From: Sulfurisoma sediminicola
GTDB lineage: Bacteria; Pseudomonadota; Gammaproteobacteria; Burkholderiales; Rhodocyclaceae
DNA: 64,000 nucleotides
Reading direction: 5' to 3'
Assembly (NCBI RefSeq): GCF_003865015.1
Contig: NZ_BHVV01000004.1
Span: 36,016-100,015 of the forward strand
The notes beneath the pieces were generated by a model. That model searched no databases and had not been told where the DNA came from. It worked only from the letters and a program-made list of their open reading frames with translations. Shown piece by piece: positions 35,206 through 47,226 of this stretch; the stretch's first letter is position 1; each line of letters starts with the position of its first letter. The position numbers and the translations under genes are program-made.

Positions 35206-35745
35206 TCAGGGTTTGGCGGGGGGCGTGGCCGGCGGGGTGGCGCGCGGGCAGGGCGGCGCGCCGGCGCTGCCGCAGGGACCCATGCCACCCATGCCACCCA
35301 TGCCACCCATGCCACCGGCGCCGCTCATGCCCGGGCCGGGACCCATGCCGCCGCCGCGCGTGCCCTGCGCCGGTGGCGGTACCGGGTTTGCCTTCAGGCA
35401 GGTCTGCCGTTCGGGACCGTACTTGCCCTTGCAGTTGAGCCGCTGGGTCTGCATCGCGGCGCAACGCTCGGGATTGGCGGACTTGCCGCAATCGGGCGGC
35501 GGCATGTGGTCGGTCACGCAGTCCTGGCGCGCCGCACCGCGCAGGTCCTTGCAGGCTTCCTGCGCCTTCTGTCGATCCAGGCAGTGCTGCGGATTGGCGG
35601 CCTTGCTGCAATCGGTCGGGGCGGCCTGCGGCCCAGGACCTCCCATACCCATACCGCCCATCCCAGGGCCGGGCTGGGCCAGGGCCGGGAGGGACAGCGA
35701 GATGGCGGCCAGGCCGCCGACGATGAAGCTGCGCGTCAGTTTCAT
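35206..35745 (-). CDS. Secreted Cys-rich, Gly/Met-rich protein
   Basis: 179 residues. The signal peptide (MKLTRSFIVGGLAAISLSLPALA) ends near residue 23. Two imperfect repeats follow with regularly spaced cysteines (DCSKAANPQHCLDRQKAQEAC; DCGKSANPERCAAMQTQRLNC), each resembling the other. Pro/Gly/Met-rich stretches flank them, including a GGM tandem run coded by 35283-35318. The Met and Cys content would suit metal binding (for example copper), but that is inference; no family is recognised. Confidence 0.75.
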   Translation of the reverse strand: MKLTRSFIVGGLAAISLSLPALAQPGPGMGGMGMGGPGPQAAPTDCSKAANPQHCLDRQKAQEACKDLRGAARQDCVTDHMPPPDCGKSANPERCAAMQTQRLNCKGKYGPERQTCLKANPVPPPAQGTRGGGMGPGPGMSGAGGMGGMGGMGGMGPCGSAGAPPCPRATPPATPPAKP

Positions 35746-35840
35746 GATCTCTCTCCTTGGCTGGCGAATCACCATTCATCATAGACCAACTTCCCGCCGG
35801 TGCCGGGCTATGCAATAAACTGTGGGTTCCTTCCTTCCGG

Positions 35841-37652
35841 ATGCCTGCCATGACGAAGTCCGCCGATGCGCCTGCCGCGAGCGATCGCCGCCTCACGCTC
35901 GCCGAGGTGCTGGATGGCCTGATCGTTGACGGCATGGTGCCGCGCGAGGAGGCGGAGAAGTTCAAGGCCGATCGCCGCTACTACAAGGGCGACACCCATC
36001 CCCTCGTCGTCATCGCCGAGCAGCGCTGGAAGTCGCCCGCATCGTCCGGTACGCCGAACCGGCTGCTCGATCTCGAGACCCTGACGCAATGGCTGGCCAA
36101 GTGGTGCGGGCTCGAATATCAGCACATCGACCCGCTCAAGATCAATTTCGCGGCGGTGACCGAGGTGATGAGCAATTCCTATGCCGCGCGCTTCCGCATC
36201 CTGCCCGTCGAGGTCAGGGCGAACGAGGTGGTGATCGCCACGGCCGAGCCCTACCGGCGCAGCTGGGAGGCGGAACTGGCGCCCATCCTGCGCAAGGACA
36301 TCCGCCTGGTCATCAGCAACCCGGAAGCCATCGCACGCTACCAGGTCGAGTTCTACAACCTGGCGAAGTTCGTCAAGGGCGCAATGGCCCGCGGCGATGG
36401 CTCGGTCGGCGTCTCCAACTTCGAGCAGCTGGTCGAGCTGGGCAAGACCAACAAGCAGTTCGACGCCAATGACCAGCACATCGTGCGCATCGTCGACTGG
36501 CTGTGGCAGTACGCCTTCCAGCAGCGCGCCTCGGACATCCACGTCGAGCCGCGGCGCGACCTCGGCATCGTGCGCTTCCGCGTCGATGGCGTGCTGCACC
36601 AGGTGCACCAGATGCCGATGGCGGTGTTCACCGCCATGACCAGCCGCATCAAGATCCTCGGCCGCATGGACGTGGTGGAGAAGCGGCGGCCGCAGGATGG
36701 TCGCATCAAGACGCGCACCCCCGACGGCCAGGAAGTCGAGTTGCGGTTGTCGACGCTGCCGACCGCCTTCGGCGAGAAGCTGGTGATGCGCATCTTCGAC
36801 CCCGAGGTGCTGGTGCGCGATTTCTCCGAACTCGGCTTCGGCGACGAGGATGCCGGGCGCTGGCGCGAGATGACGCAGCGGCCCAACGGCATCATCCTCG
36901 TCACCGGCCCCACCGGCTCGGGCAAGACGACGACGCTCTACTCGACGCTGAAGGCACTGGCCACGCCGGAGGTCAACGTCTGCACCCTCGAGGACCCGAT
37001 CGAGATGATCGAGCCGGCCTTCAACCAGGTGCAGGTGCAGAGCGACATCGGCATGGGCTTCGCCGAGGGCATCCGCGCGCTGATGCGGCAGGATCCGGAC
37101 ATCATCATGGTCGGCGAGATCCGCGACCTCGAGACGGCCGACATGGCGATCCAGGCCGCGCTGACCGGCCACCTGGTGCTGTCGACCCTGCACACCAACG
37201 ACGCGGCGGCGGCGGTCACCCGCCTGCTCGACCTCGGCGTTCCGGCCTATCTGCTGCAGGCGACGCTGATCGGCGTGATGGCGCAGCGGCTGGTGCGCAC
37301 GCTCTGTCCCAAGTGCAAGGCGGCGGCAGGGACGCGCGCCGAGGACGAGGCGCAATGGCAGGCGCTGGTGGCGCCGTATAAGTCGGGTCGGCCCGCGACG
37401 CTCTACCGCCCCGTCGGCTGTCTCGACTGCCGCATGACCGGCTTTTCCGGCCGCCTCGGCCTCTACGAGCTGCTGCTGATGACGCCCGAGTGCAAGAAGC
37501 TGCTGACCGGGGACACCGATGTCGGCAAGCTGCGCGAGCAGGCGTTGCGCGAGGGCATGCAGCCGTTGCGCATCGCCGGCGCGCGCAAGGTCGCCGCCGG
37601 GCTGACGACGATCGAGGAAATTCTCAAGGTCGCGCCGCCGCAGTCGAGCTGA
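35841..37652 (+). CDS. GspE/PilB-family secretion ATPase
   Basis: 603 residues (start 35841, alternative ATG 35850). The N-terminal part resembles a GspE_N domain. The ATPase core has Walker A GPTGSGKTTT, the Asp box VNVCTLEDPIEM, Walker B and the His box LVLSTLHTNDA, and a tetra-Cys zinc element (CPKC...CLDC). These hexameric motors drive type II secretion or type IV pilus assembly. No other secretion gene is adjacent, so the partner system is elsewhere or this is a stand-alone GspE homologue. Confidence 0.9.
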   Translation: MPAMTKSADAPAASDRRLTLAEVLDGLIVDGMVPREEAEKFKADRRYYKGDTHPLVVIAEQRWKSPASSGTPNRLLDLETLTQWLAKWCGLEYQHIDPLKINFAAVTEVMSNSYAARFRILPVEVRANEVVIATAEPYRRSWEAELAPILRKDIRLVISNPEAIARYQVEFYNLAKFVKGAMARGDGSVGVSNFEQLVELGKTNKQFDANDQHIVRIVDWLWQYAFQQRASDIHVEPRRDLGIVRFRVDGVLHQVHQMPMAVFTAMTSRIKILGRMDVVEKRRPQDGRIKTRTPDGQEVELRLSTLPTAFGEKLVMRIFDPEVLVRDFSELGFGDEDAGRWREMTQRPNGIILVTGPTGSGKTTTLYSTLKALATPEVNVCTLEDPIEMIEPAFNQVQVQSDIGMGFAEGIRALMRQDPDIIMVGEIRDLETADMAIQAALTGHLVLSTLHTNDAAAAVTRLLDLGVPAYLLQATLIGVMAQRLVRTLCPKCKAAAGTRAEDEAQWQALVAPYKSGRPATLYRPVGCLDCRMTGFSGRLGLYELLLMTPECKKLLTGDTDVGKLREQALREGMQPLRIAGARKVAAGLTTIEEILKVAPPQSS

Positions 37653-37684
37653 GCGGCGCCAGGCGCGAGAACGGCGGCGGCCCC

Positions 37685-38454
37685 TCAGCGCGGATACCCG
37701 GTGTCGTACAGGCCGTAGAAGGGCGGCCAGCGGCCGACCAGGTTCTCCAGCATGATCAGCTCGGCATCCGTGTGGTTGATCACCGGCGCCGTGACCATCA
37801 TGCTCGGCATCTTCGGGTCGTCATGGAGATAGAGCGGATGGTCGTGGTGGGTGGTGATCACCGTTTCCCACTGCTGCGGCGCCGCCGTCGGAATCACCTT
37901 GGCCTCGCCGTAGCAGAGGCAGAAGTAGGTGGGATGCGCGGCGGACGCCGTGCCGCCGGAACCGTCCCCGGGGATACCGTTTCGCATAACTTTTTGCGGC
38001 ACGCCTTCCTCGATGTAGCAGGCGGTGCCGCGGATGCCGATGGTGGCGGTAGCGACCGAGATGTTGCGCTGACCCTTGCCGAAGACCGAGAGGATCTTGC
38101 CGCTGACGACGCGCATGAAGTCCGCCAGGTCGGCGCCGAAGCGCACGGTGGTCGATTCGCGCTGGAGGAAGGCATCCTGGCCGATGACGTAGAGCGCCTC
38201 GGCGCCCGCGCCGGTGGCGACGGTGTCGCCCGGCTTGAGCAGCAGGCCCTCGCGCGCCGGCTGGCCATTGACCGTGACCGCGCCCTTAAGCCTGTGCAGC
38301 CCCGGCGGCACCGGGTTGGCGCCGTTGGCCAGCGCGGCGCGGATCAGGCCGAGACGCTCGGCCCCCGTGAGCAGTCCGGCCGCGGCGAGCGCGCACAACA
38401 GGTGGCGCCGGCCGAAAGTCGGCGCCGGCGGGACGGCGGTGTGGCGGGTCGTGT

Positions 38455-38458
<4 letters not shown>
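37685..38458 (-). CDS. FecR-domain secreted protein with repeat-encoded insertion
   Basis: 257 residues. The N-terminus has a twin-arginine-type signal ([18 protein letters not shown]). A FecR domain follows ([20 protein letters not shown], then [18 protein letters not shown]). The conserved continuation [11 protein letters not shown] is separated from the IRGTACYIE block by about 25 residues, of which 156-166 ([11 protein letters not shown]) are encoded by a dispersed repeat. It overlaps the histidine kinase by 4 bases, so the two probably work together. Function unknown; FecR-like domains often bind a partner at the membrane. Confidence 0.83.
37962..37994 (-). repeat. Dispersed GGTATCC-type repeat inside the FecR-like gene (copy A)
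   Basis: On the minus strand this is 30 of 33 identical to 14636-14668 in the HupK-like gene, with the same reading frame. It contains a CCCCGGGG palindrome and GGGATACCGT, the core it shares with copies C and D. It lies between two conserved FecR-domain blocks, which is what an in-frame insertion would look like. Confidence 0.85.
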
Positions 38459-40899
<2,441 letters not shown>

Positions 40900-40908
40900 C
40901 GCGCGATC

Positions 40909-41334
40909 CTAGCCGCGGCGCCGGATGCACTCGACGTAGGCGAGGCCGTCGAGTGGCCGTCGTTCGTGCTGGGCGCGCCACAGCGTCTCGCCGAGGCATT
41001 CGAGGGCGTCGTGCAGCGCGGCGTGGCGATCGCCGCGGCGCGCTACGCGCCGGTCGAATGCGGCGCGGATGCCCGGCGGCTGGTCGATCGAGAGCTGCTC
41101 CTCGATCGCCAGGTGCAGCGAAAGATGCAGGAAGGGATTGGCCTCGCCGTCCTCCGGCGTCCATTCGCGCGCCAGCGCCGCCTCGCCGGCTTCGAGCAGG
41201 ACGTGGTATTCGGGATGCATGGCGACGATGTCGGCCGCGATCATCTCGAGCGGGCTGGCCGGCAGCTTGTCGCGGCGCTTTTTCCAGGCTTCGGCGAGGA
41301 AGCGTCGCGCCTGGTCACGACTCGGATTGAACAT
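40909..41334 (-). CDS. DUF1841-family protein
   Basis: 141 residues matching DUF1841 (MFNPSRDQARRFLAEAWKKR; NPFLHLSLHLAIEEQLSIDQPPGIR). The family occurs in beta- and gammaproteobacteria and has no known function. HLSLHLAIEEQ could be a metal-binding helix. Its start overlaps the FIST gene stop by 20 bases, and the kinase gene starts 9 bases after it, all on one strand. Confidence 0.88.
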   Translation of the reverse strand: MFNPSRDQARRFLAEAWKKRRDKLPASPLEMIAADIVAMHPEYHVLLEAGEAALAREWTPEDGEANPFLHLSLHLAIEEQLSIDQPPGIRAAFDRRVARRGDRHAALHDALECLGETLWRAQHERRPLDGLAYVECIRRRG

Positions 41335-42427
41335 CGGGGTAGGCGAGCGCGGCGATCGCGCTGTAGGAGAGGATGGTATTGCCGCCGGGCAGGGGCGCGA
41401 TCTCGCCGCCGCAGTAGCCGCCGAGCACCGGCAGGCCGGGATAGCGATTGATCAGCACGGCGAGGTCGTGGTCGCTGCCGCCGTAGAAATAGGGGCCGCG
41501 GCCGAGACAGGAGAAGAGCAGGGCGAACTCCGGCGTCTGCCCTGCGTGCTGCTCGTGCAGCAGCATGATGCCGCGGCGCAGCTCCATCTCGGCGGCGAGG
41601 GGATGGCGCAGCGCCCAGAACATCGTCGTACCGGGCTCGAGTTCGGCGCCGAGCGTGACCGTGCCGTCGCCGCCGTTGATCGAGAGGATAGGCAGCAGCG
41701 AATAGCGTCCCTCGGCGATGGCGCGTTCGAGTCCGAGCTCGGGGTCGATCACGGCCGCGAAGAACAGGCCCGATGTCAGGTCCGATCGATCGTCGGCGTC
41801 CCGCAGTTCCGGTGGCAGGCGCTCGAGCAGCGTCTGCAGCGGCGGCTTGTCGCCGAGCAGCAGCAGTTCGTAGCCGTCGGCGTCGCCGACCTCGAGCGCG
41901 CCTGAAATCGCCTGCATGCCGCGCGAGACCGCCAGCTCGAACTGCCCACCGCGCAGCCCGGCCTCGCAGCGGCCCTCGATCTGCCACTTGCCGTGGTTCC
42001 AGACGGCGCTGACGGCGTGGTGTTCGTCGCCGGTGGCGAGCGCGCCGAAGCGCGGCTGGGCGGTATGCAGCCAGCCGGCGTCGAGGGCGTCGGGCATCGC
42101 CAGCGACAGCCGCGGCGCATCGGCGGCGGGTGCAGTCAGCGCCTGGTCGCCGCACAGCACCAGCGCGGCTGCGGCGGGCTGGTCGAGGGTCCAGGCCTGC
42201 TCGGTGAACACGCCGGGCGTGGTGCCGCCAAAGACCTGCAGACAGTTTCCGGCGCGCGCGGCGGCGCCGATCGCGGCCTGGGGCTGGCGCGCGAAGTGCG
42301 GCGTGAGCAGCAGGATGATGCTGCTCGCCACCTCGCCGCCGCAGCGGGTCAGCGCGGTTGCCACGGCATGTGCCGCCAGGTCGGGACGCGCCTCGGGGCT
42401 CGAGGCGAAACCTGTCGCAGCCGTCAC
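41315..42427 (-). CDS. FIST signal-transduction domain protein
   Basis: 370 residues. An N-terminal FIST domain (VASSIILLLTPHFARQPQAAIG; QVFGGTTPGVFTEQAW) is followed by FIST_C (TPEFALLFSCLGRGPYFYG; LPVLGGYCGGEIAPL). FIST proteins are proposed to bind small ligands, possibly amino acids. The start is GTG at 42427, forming GTGA with the nth stop. The frame is open far upstream, but the upstream region encodes nth and the rnf genes in other frames. Coupling to nth suggests membership in the rnf transcript. Confidence 0.85.
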   Translation of the reverse strand: MTAATGFASSPEARPDLAAHAVATALTRCGGEVASSIILLLTPHFARQPQAAIGAAARAGNCLQVFGGTTPGVFTEQAWTLDQPAAAALVLCGDQALTAPAADAPRLSLAMPDALDAGWLHTAQPRFGALATGDEHHAVSAVWNHGKWQIEGRCEAGLRGGQFELAVSRGMQAISGALEVGDADGYELLLLGDKPPLQTLLERLPPELRDADDRSDLTSGLFFAAVIDPELGLERAIAEGRYSLLPILSINGGDGTVTLGAELEPGTTMFWALRHPLAAEMELRRGIMLLHEQHAGQTPEFALLFSCLGRGPYFYGGSDHDLAVLINRYPGLPVLGGYCGGEIAPLPGGNTILSYSAIAALAYPDVQSES

Positions 42428-43056
42428 GCCGTCTTCTCCTTGAACGCGCAGAGGTCGCGAATGAGGCAGGCCGGGCAATCCGGTTTCCTCGCCTTGCAGA
42501 CATAGCGGCCGAGCAGGATCAGCCAGTGGTGCGCATGCTGACGGAACGCCGCGGGCACCGCGCGCAGCAGCTTGTCCTCGACGGCGCGCACGTCCTTGCC
42601 CGGCGCGAGACCGGTGCGGTTGGCGACGCGGAAGATATGGGTGTCGACGGCGATGGTCGGCTCGTCGAAGACGACGTTGAGCACGACGTTGGCGGTCTTG
42701 CGGCCGACGCCGGGCAGCGCCTCGAGTGCCGCGCGGTCGTGCGGCACCTCGCCGGCGTAGTTCGCGGCGAGAATCCGCGCCGTGGCCAGCACGTTCTTCG
42801 CCTTGGTCTTGTAGAGGCCGATGGTCTTGATGTAGTCGGCGAGCCTGGCTTCGCCAAGCGCGGCGATGGCGGCGGCCGTGGGGGCGTCGCGGAACAGTTG
42901 TCGCGTCGCGAGATTGACGCCCTTGTCGGTCGCCTGCGCCGAGAGGATCACCGCGACCAGCAGCTGGAAGGGCGTCGCGTACTCGAGTTCGGTCTTCGGC
43001 TCCGGGTCGGCGCGCGCGAGCCGCGCGAACAGTTCGGCGCGCTTGGCGGGCGTCAT
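42424..43056 (-). CDS. nth: Nth, endonuclease III
   Basis: 210 residues. The helix-hairpin-helix LPGVGRKTANVVLNVVF and the catalytic Asp in VDTHIFRVANR are present, with the catalytic Lys in LSAQATDKGVN. The [4Fe-4S] cluster cysteines are CKARKPDCPACLIRDLC. It excises oxidised pyrimidines. Position 12 bases downstream of rnfE reproduces the E. coli rsx-nth order, where Rnf also supplies electrons to Fe-S proteins. Confidence 0.96.
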   Translation of the reverse strand: MTPAKRAELFARLARADPEPKTELEYATPFQLLVAVILSAQATDKGVNLATRQLFRDAPTAAAIAALGEARLADYIKTIGLYKTKAKNVLATARILAANYAGEVPHDRAALEALPGVGRKTANVVLNVVFDEPTIAVDTHIFRVANRTGLAPGKDVRAVEDKLLRAVPAAFRQHAHHWLILLGRYVCKARKPDCPACLIRDLCAFKEKTA

Positions 43057-43068
43057 CGGCTGCGCCGC

Positions 43069-43749
43069 TTAACCGGCGACGGCCGCCGCCGACTGCTGCG
43101 CACGCTGTGCGTGGATGCGTTGGTTGGCGCGGTAGTCGAGCCAGTTGCGGCCGGCGACCATCAGGCCCAGCACGAAGAAGGCGCCGGGCGGCAGGATGGC
43201 GACGAGGAAGCCCGGATAGTCCGCTGGCAGGATCTGGATGGCCGAGGCGGAGGGGATGATCATCTCGATGCCGGAGAACAGCGTGCCCTGGCCGATCAGC
43301 TCGCGGACCGCGCCGAGCAGACCGATGACCCAGACGAAACCGACGCCCATCATCACACCGTCGAATGCCGACAAGCCGGCCGGGTTCTTGGCGGCGAAGG
43401 CCTCGACGCGCGCCAGCACGATGCAGTTCACCACGATCAGCGGGATGAAAATGCCCAGCACCAAGTAGAGATCGCGCAGCCAGGCGTTCATGGCCATGTC
43501 TACCACGGTCACCAGGGCGGCGATGATCAGGATGAAGATGGGGATGCGGATTTCGTAGGGGATGAAGGCGCGCAGCGACGATACGATGAGGCTGGACATC
43601 CCCATGACGAAGATGGTCGCGAGGCCGAGGCTGACGGCGTTGACCACGCTGGTGCTGATCGCCAGCAGGGAGCACAGCCCCAGCATCTGGCCCAGCACGG
43701 CGTTCTGGTTCCACAGGCCATTGGCGGCGATGTTTCGAAGTTGGCTCAT
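43069..43749 (-). CDS. rnfE: RnfE/RsxE, electron transport complex membrane subunit
   Basis: 226 residues with six membrane segments, homologous to NqrD. The Rnf complex couples electron flow between ferredoxin and NADH to ion movement, or reduces SoxR in enterobacteria. LVVNCIVLARVEAFAAKNP in the second half holds the conserved Cys involved in an intramembrane Fe centre with RnfA. It overlaps rnfG by 4 bases. The tail after residue 200 is rich in Gln/Ala and poorly conserved. Confidence 0.95.
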   Translation of the reverse strand: MSQLRNIAANGLWNQNAVLGQMLGLCSLLAISTSVVNAVSLGLATIFVMGMSSLIVSSLRAFIPYEIRIPIFILIIAALVTVVDMAMNAWLRDLYLVLGIFIPLIVVNCIVLARVEAFAAKNPAGLSAFDGVMMGVGFVWVIGLLGAVRELIGQGTLFSGIEMIIPSASAIQILPADYPGFLVAILPPGAFFVLGLMVAGRNWLDYRANQRIHAQRAQQSAAAVAG

Positions 43750-44477
43750 GGTGAGGTCTCCTTCCATTGGCTGCCGTTCGGCAGATCGAACAGCCGTGCG
43801 CTGTGGTCGTGAATCCACAGCACGGCACGTCCCGAGGCGTTGGTGACGGCGCGCGCCGAAATGGTAGCGCCGGCGCGCTGGTCGATGATGCCCCCGTCCT
43901 TCTTCACGCGCCACTTGCCGCCGAGCACGGTATCGAAGCCGAGGTTGTCGAACTGCTTGATCCACGGCTGCTGTTTGTTCTTGTCTTTCTTCGGGTCGAT
44001 GTAGTCGCCGAGGCCTGGCGTTTCCTTGTGCAGGGTGACGCGCTGGGCCACCATGCGGCCGTCGGCGGAGACGGCGAGGATCAGGTCGATGCGGCCGGAA
44101 TAGCCGTCAAGGGCGGCGGCCTCGAACACCAGTGCCACGGGCTTGCCGTCCTTGCGCGCGCGGTAGATCGTGGTCGGCGCGTCCCGACCGAGGGCCTTGA
44201 CCGGCGGCAGGGTGGCGGCGTCGGCGAGCAGGTCGTTGTCGTAGGTGTCGGGTGGCAGCACCTCGGTGATCGTGCGGCGCTTGGCGTCGAGGGCCGATTT
44301 TTCGAGTATTGGCTGCGTCAACTGGTAAACCCCGGCCATCAAGGCGGTGAATGCCATGGTGAAAACCAGCAGAATCACGGCGGTGCGCACCGAGATACGT
44401 GCGACCGAGGACTCGGATAGCGGCGCCATCATGGCCGAGGCGACCTTTTCGGCGGATGGGGACTCGGTTTCGCTCAT
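43746..44477 (-). CDS. rnfG: RnfG, flavinylated Rnf subunit
   Basis: 243 residues. One N-terminal membrane segment (TAVILLVFTMAFTALMAGVY, about residues 32-51) precedes a periplasmic FMN-binding domain. The flavinylation motif reads DQRAGATISARAV, with Ala for the usual Ser before GAT; the Thr that carries FMN remains. The first 30 residues (MSETESPSAEKVASAMMAPL) are longer than in E. coli RsxG. ATGA overlaps join it to rnfD and rnfE. Confidence 0.95.
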   Translation of the reverse strand: MSETESPSAEKVASAMMAPLSESSVARISVRTAVILLVFTMAFTALMAGVYQLTQPILEKSALDAKRRTITEVLPPDTYDNDLLADAATLPPVKALGRDAPTTIYRARKDGKPVALVFEAAALDGYSGRIDLILAVSADGRMVAQRVTLHKETPGLGDYIDPKKDKNKQQPWIKQFDNLGFDTVLGGKWRVKKDGGIIDQRAGATISARAVTNASGRAVLWIHDHSARLFDLPNGSQWKETSP

Positions 44478-45508
44478 GGTCCTTTCTTGTCCTCTTCCTC
44501 GTCCTTCTTGTGGCCGAACACCGGCGGCTGCGTGTGCATGTCGATCAGCGGCACGCAGAGATTCATGAGCAGCGTGGCGAATGCGATGCCGTCGGGATAG
44601 GCGCCGAAGGTGCGGATGATCCAGGTCAGCAGCGCGATGCCGGCGGCGAAGATCAGCTTGCCGCGCGGGGTGGTGGCGCCCGATACCGGGTCGGTGGCGA
44701 TGAAGAAGGCGCAGAGCATGGCGCCGCCGGTGAAGGCCTGGAACACCGGCCCGGCGAAGACGGCCGGATTGGCGAGGCTGGCGATGGTGGCGATAGCGGC
44801 CAGGGTGGCGAGGAAGGCCGTCGGGATGTGCCAGGTGATGATGCGCTGTCTGACCAGCCAGACGCCGCCGATGAGGTAGCCGAGCGCCACCCATTCCCAG
44901 CCCTTGCCGCCGATGTTGCCGAAGGTGGCGTGCGAGCCGAGGATGCCGGCGACGGTGGCGCGCGCATCGGCCGTGTGCAGCTGGGTGCGCAGTGCGTCGA
45001 GCGGCGTCGCCATGGTGATGGCGTCGAGATGGCGGTCGGGGCCGAAGATCGCCGTCAGCTGCGTGGAGAAGTCGGTGAACCCGACCGCCGGCCACTGCGA
45101 CATGATCTGCGGATAGGCGACGATCATCAGGCAGTAGGCCGCCATCGCCGGGTTGAACGGGTTTTGGCCGAGGCCGCCGTAAAGGTGCTTGACGACGACA
45201 ATGGCGAACAGCGTCGCCATGATGCCGAGCCACCACGGCGCGATCGGCGGGAAAGTGAGCGCGACCAGCCAGGCCGTGACCACCGCGCTGCCGTCGGAGA
45301 GGAACAGCCACACCGGCTTCTTGCGGATCGCCAGCATCGCCCACTCGCCGGCCAGTGCGGCCGCGGAGCAGAGCGCGAGCTGCACCAGGATAGCCGCGCC
45401 GAAGAACCAGACGTAGGCGGCGAGGCCCGGCAGCAGCGCGGCCAGCACCTTGAGCATGACGCCGCGGACGCTGGCGGGTTGGCGAAAGTAGGGGGAATTG
45501 TTGATCAT
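44474..45508 (-). CDS. rnfD: RnfD, flavinylated membrane subunit
   Basis: 344 residues with about nine membrane segments, the NqrB homologue. The covalent FMN site is ATDPVSGATTPRGK. The cytoplasmic C-terminal tail is charged (GHKKDEEEDKKGP). The start at 45508 ([18 protein letters not shown]) overlaps the rnfC stop by 4 bases, and the stop overlaps rnfG. Confidence 0.96.
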   Translation of the reverse strand: MINNSPYFRQPASVRGVMLKVLAALLPGLAAYVWFFGAAILVQLALCSAAALAGEWAMLAIRKKPVWLFLSDGSAVVTAWLVALTFPPIAPWWLGIMATLFAIVVVKHLYGGLGQNPFNPAMAAYCLMIVAYPQIMSQWPAVGFTDFSTQLTAIFGPDRHLDAITMATPLDALRTQLHTADARATVAGILGSHATFGNIGGKGWEWVALGYLIGGVWLVRQRIITWHIPTAFLATLAAIATIASLANPAVFAGPVFQAFTGGAMLCAFFIATDPVSGATTPRGKLIFAAGIALLTWIIRTFGAYPDGIAFATLLMNLCVPLIDMHTQPPVFGHKKDEEEDKKGP

Positions 45509-47226
45509 TGATCTTCTTGCGGCTGCGCTGCCTTGGCGACTTCGCGCAGTTTTGCGCGGCGGGCCTCGATCTCGGCGATCTCCGCCTGTTTCTCGGGGCT
45601 GATCTGCTCGACGTTTTCCGGATGGACCACGGCCTTCTGCGCCTGGGCGCGGGCCATGGCGGCGGCAATTAGCGCCTTCGGGTCGTTCGTCGCCGTGGAG
45701 GTCGGCTCTGGCGGGACGGCGGCACCAGCGGCTTCCGCATCTGCGGGCGCAGCCGCCGCGGCCGCTGCTTGCGCCGCCAGCTTGGCCTTGGTTTCGGTGG
45801 CCTTGGCGGCGAGTTTTGCGGCCTTCTCGGCCTTTTCGCGCTCCTCGCGGGCGAGGCGGAATTCGTAGCGCTCGCGCGCCGTGTCGGCCGCGGTCTTTTC
45901 GTTCTCGCGCGCCCAGATCTCGCTCTTGGCGAAACGGTAGTAATCGACCAGCGGGATGCGCGAGGGACAGACGTAGGCGCAGCAGCCGCACTCGATGCAG
46001 TCGAAGAGGTGGTATTCCTGCGCCTTGCCGAAGATCTTGGCGCGGGAGAACCAGTACATCTCGAAGGGCTGCAGGTCGACCGGACAGGCCAGGGCGCATT
46101 CGCCGCAGCGGATGCAGGGCATCTCGGGCGGCGGTGGCGGGAACAAGGCCTTAGAGCCGACGAGGATGCAGTTGGTGGCCTTGACCACCGGGACGGCAGC
46201 GGACGGCATGCGGTAGCCCATCATCGGCCCGCCCATGATGACGCGGTCGCTGTCGGGTTTGGCTTTCGCCAGCGCGATCACGTCCTGCATCGGCGTGCCG
46301 AAGTGCACCTCGTAGTTGCGCGCCGTCTCGACATTGCCGGCGACGGTGACGATGCGCGAGATCAGCGGCCGGCCGAGTTCCAGCGCCTCCCAAACGGCGT
46401 AGGCGGTGCCGGTGTTGAAGCACTGCACGCCGTAGTCGGTCGAGCGCTTGCCGTGCGGCACCTCGATGCCGGTGAGCACGCGGATCAGCTGCTTGGCGCC
46501 GCCGGCGGGGTAGCGCGTCGGGACGGCGACGATCTCGATGCGTTCCGCCTTGAGCCGCTCGACGGCGGCCCGCATCGCAGCCACCGCCTCGGGCTTGTTG
46601 TCCTCGATGCCGACCAGCACCTGCTTCGCCTGCGTCAGGTCGCGCAGTATGGCGGCACCCTTGACGATGCCTTCGGGACGCTCGCGCATCTGCATGTCGT
46701 CGCAGGTGATGAAGGGCTCGCACTCGGCGCCGTTGATGACCAGCGTGTCGAGGTGGCCGAGCTTGCCCGGATTGACCTTGAGGTGCGAGGGGAATACCGC
46801 GCCGCCGAGGCCGACCACGCCGGCGTCGCGCAGCGCATCGCGCACCTCGCCCGGCGACATCGAGCGCCAGGGCACCGGGGCATGCTCGATCCATTCGTCC
46901 CTGCCGTCGGGTTCGATCACCACGCACGGCGCGGAGAGCCCCGAGGTGTGCGGCATCAGCCGCGGCTCGACGGCCTTGACCGTGCCCGAGGTCGACGCAT
47001 GCACGGCCGAGGAGACATTGCCGTCCGGTCCGCCGATCAACTGGCCCTTGCGGACGCAGTCACCCGCATGCACCAGCGGGTGCGGCACGCCGCCGATGCT
47101 CTGGTGCAGCGGGATGACCAGTTCGGCCGGCAGCGGTGCCGCGGCGATCGGCAGGTGATTCGACTCGCCCTTGTGATAGTCGGGCTTGACGCCGCCGTTG
47201 AAGGCGAAGAGCTTCTTCAGCATCAT
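45505..47226 (-). CDS. rnfC: RnfC, NADH-binding Fe-S subunit
   Basis: 573 residues. The N-terminal SLBB-like and NADH/FMN-binding parts ([27 protein letters not shown]) are followed by two [4Fe-4S] motifs ([28 protein letters not shown]). The last 120 residues form an Ala/Lys/Glu-rich helical extension ([20 protein letters not shown]) as in E. coli RsxC, though shorter. Start is at the ATGATG at 47226/47223, overlapping the rnfB stop. Confidence 0.96.
   Translation of the reverse strand: MMLKKLFAFNGGVKPDYHKGESNHLPIAAAPLPAELVIPLHQSIGGVPHPLVHAGDCVRKGQLIGGPDGNVSSAVHASTSGTVKAVEPRLMPHTSGLSAPCVVIEPDGRDEWIEHAPVPWRSMSPGEVRDALRDAGVVGLGGAVFPSHLKVNPGKLGHLDTLVINGAECEPFITCDDMQMRERPEGIVKGAAILRDLTQAKQVLVGIEDNKPEAVAAMRAAVERLKAERIEIVAVPTRYPAGGAKQLIRVLTGIEVPHGKRSTDYGVQCFNTGTAYAVWEALELGRPLISRIVTVAGNVETARNYEVHFGTPMQDVIALAKAKPDSDRVIMGGPMMGYRMPSAAVPVVKATNCILVGSKALFPPPPPEMPCIRCGECALACPVDLQPFEMYWFSRAKIFGKAQEYHLFDCIECGCCAYVCPSRIPLVDYYRFAKSEIWARENEKTAADTARERYEFRLAREEREKAEKAAKLAAKATETKAKLAAQAAAAAAAPADAEAAGAAVPPEPTSTATNDPKALIAAAMARAQAQKAVVHPENVEQISPEKQAEIAEIEARRAKLREVAKAAQPQEDQ

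Noticed and set aside
35281..35322. Short tandem array (CCATGCCAC repeats) resembling a CRISPR-like pattern
   Set aside because: The unit is 9 bases with no spacers and encodes the Gly-Gly-Met run of a secreted protein.
41315..43828. A single large protein fusing the FIST domain to sequences over nth and rnfE
   Set aside because: The upstream part is the shifted reading of nth and rnfE; GTG at 42427 with its GTGA overlap is the natural start.
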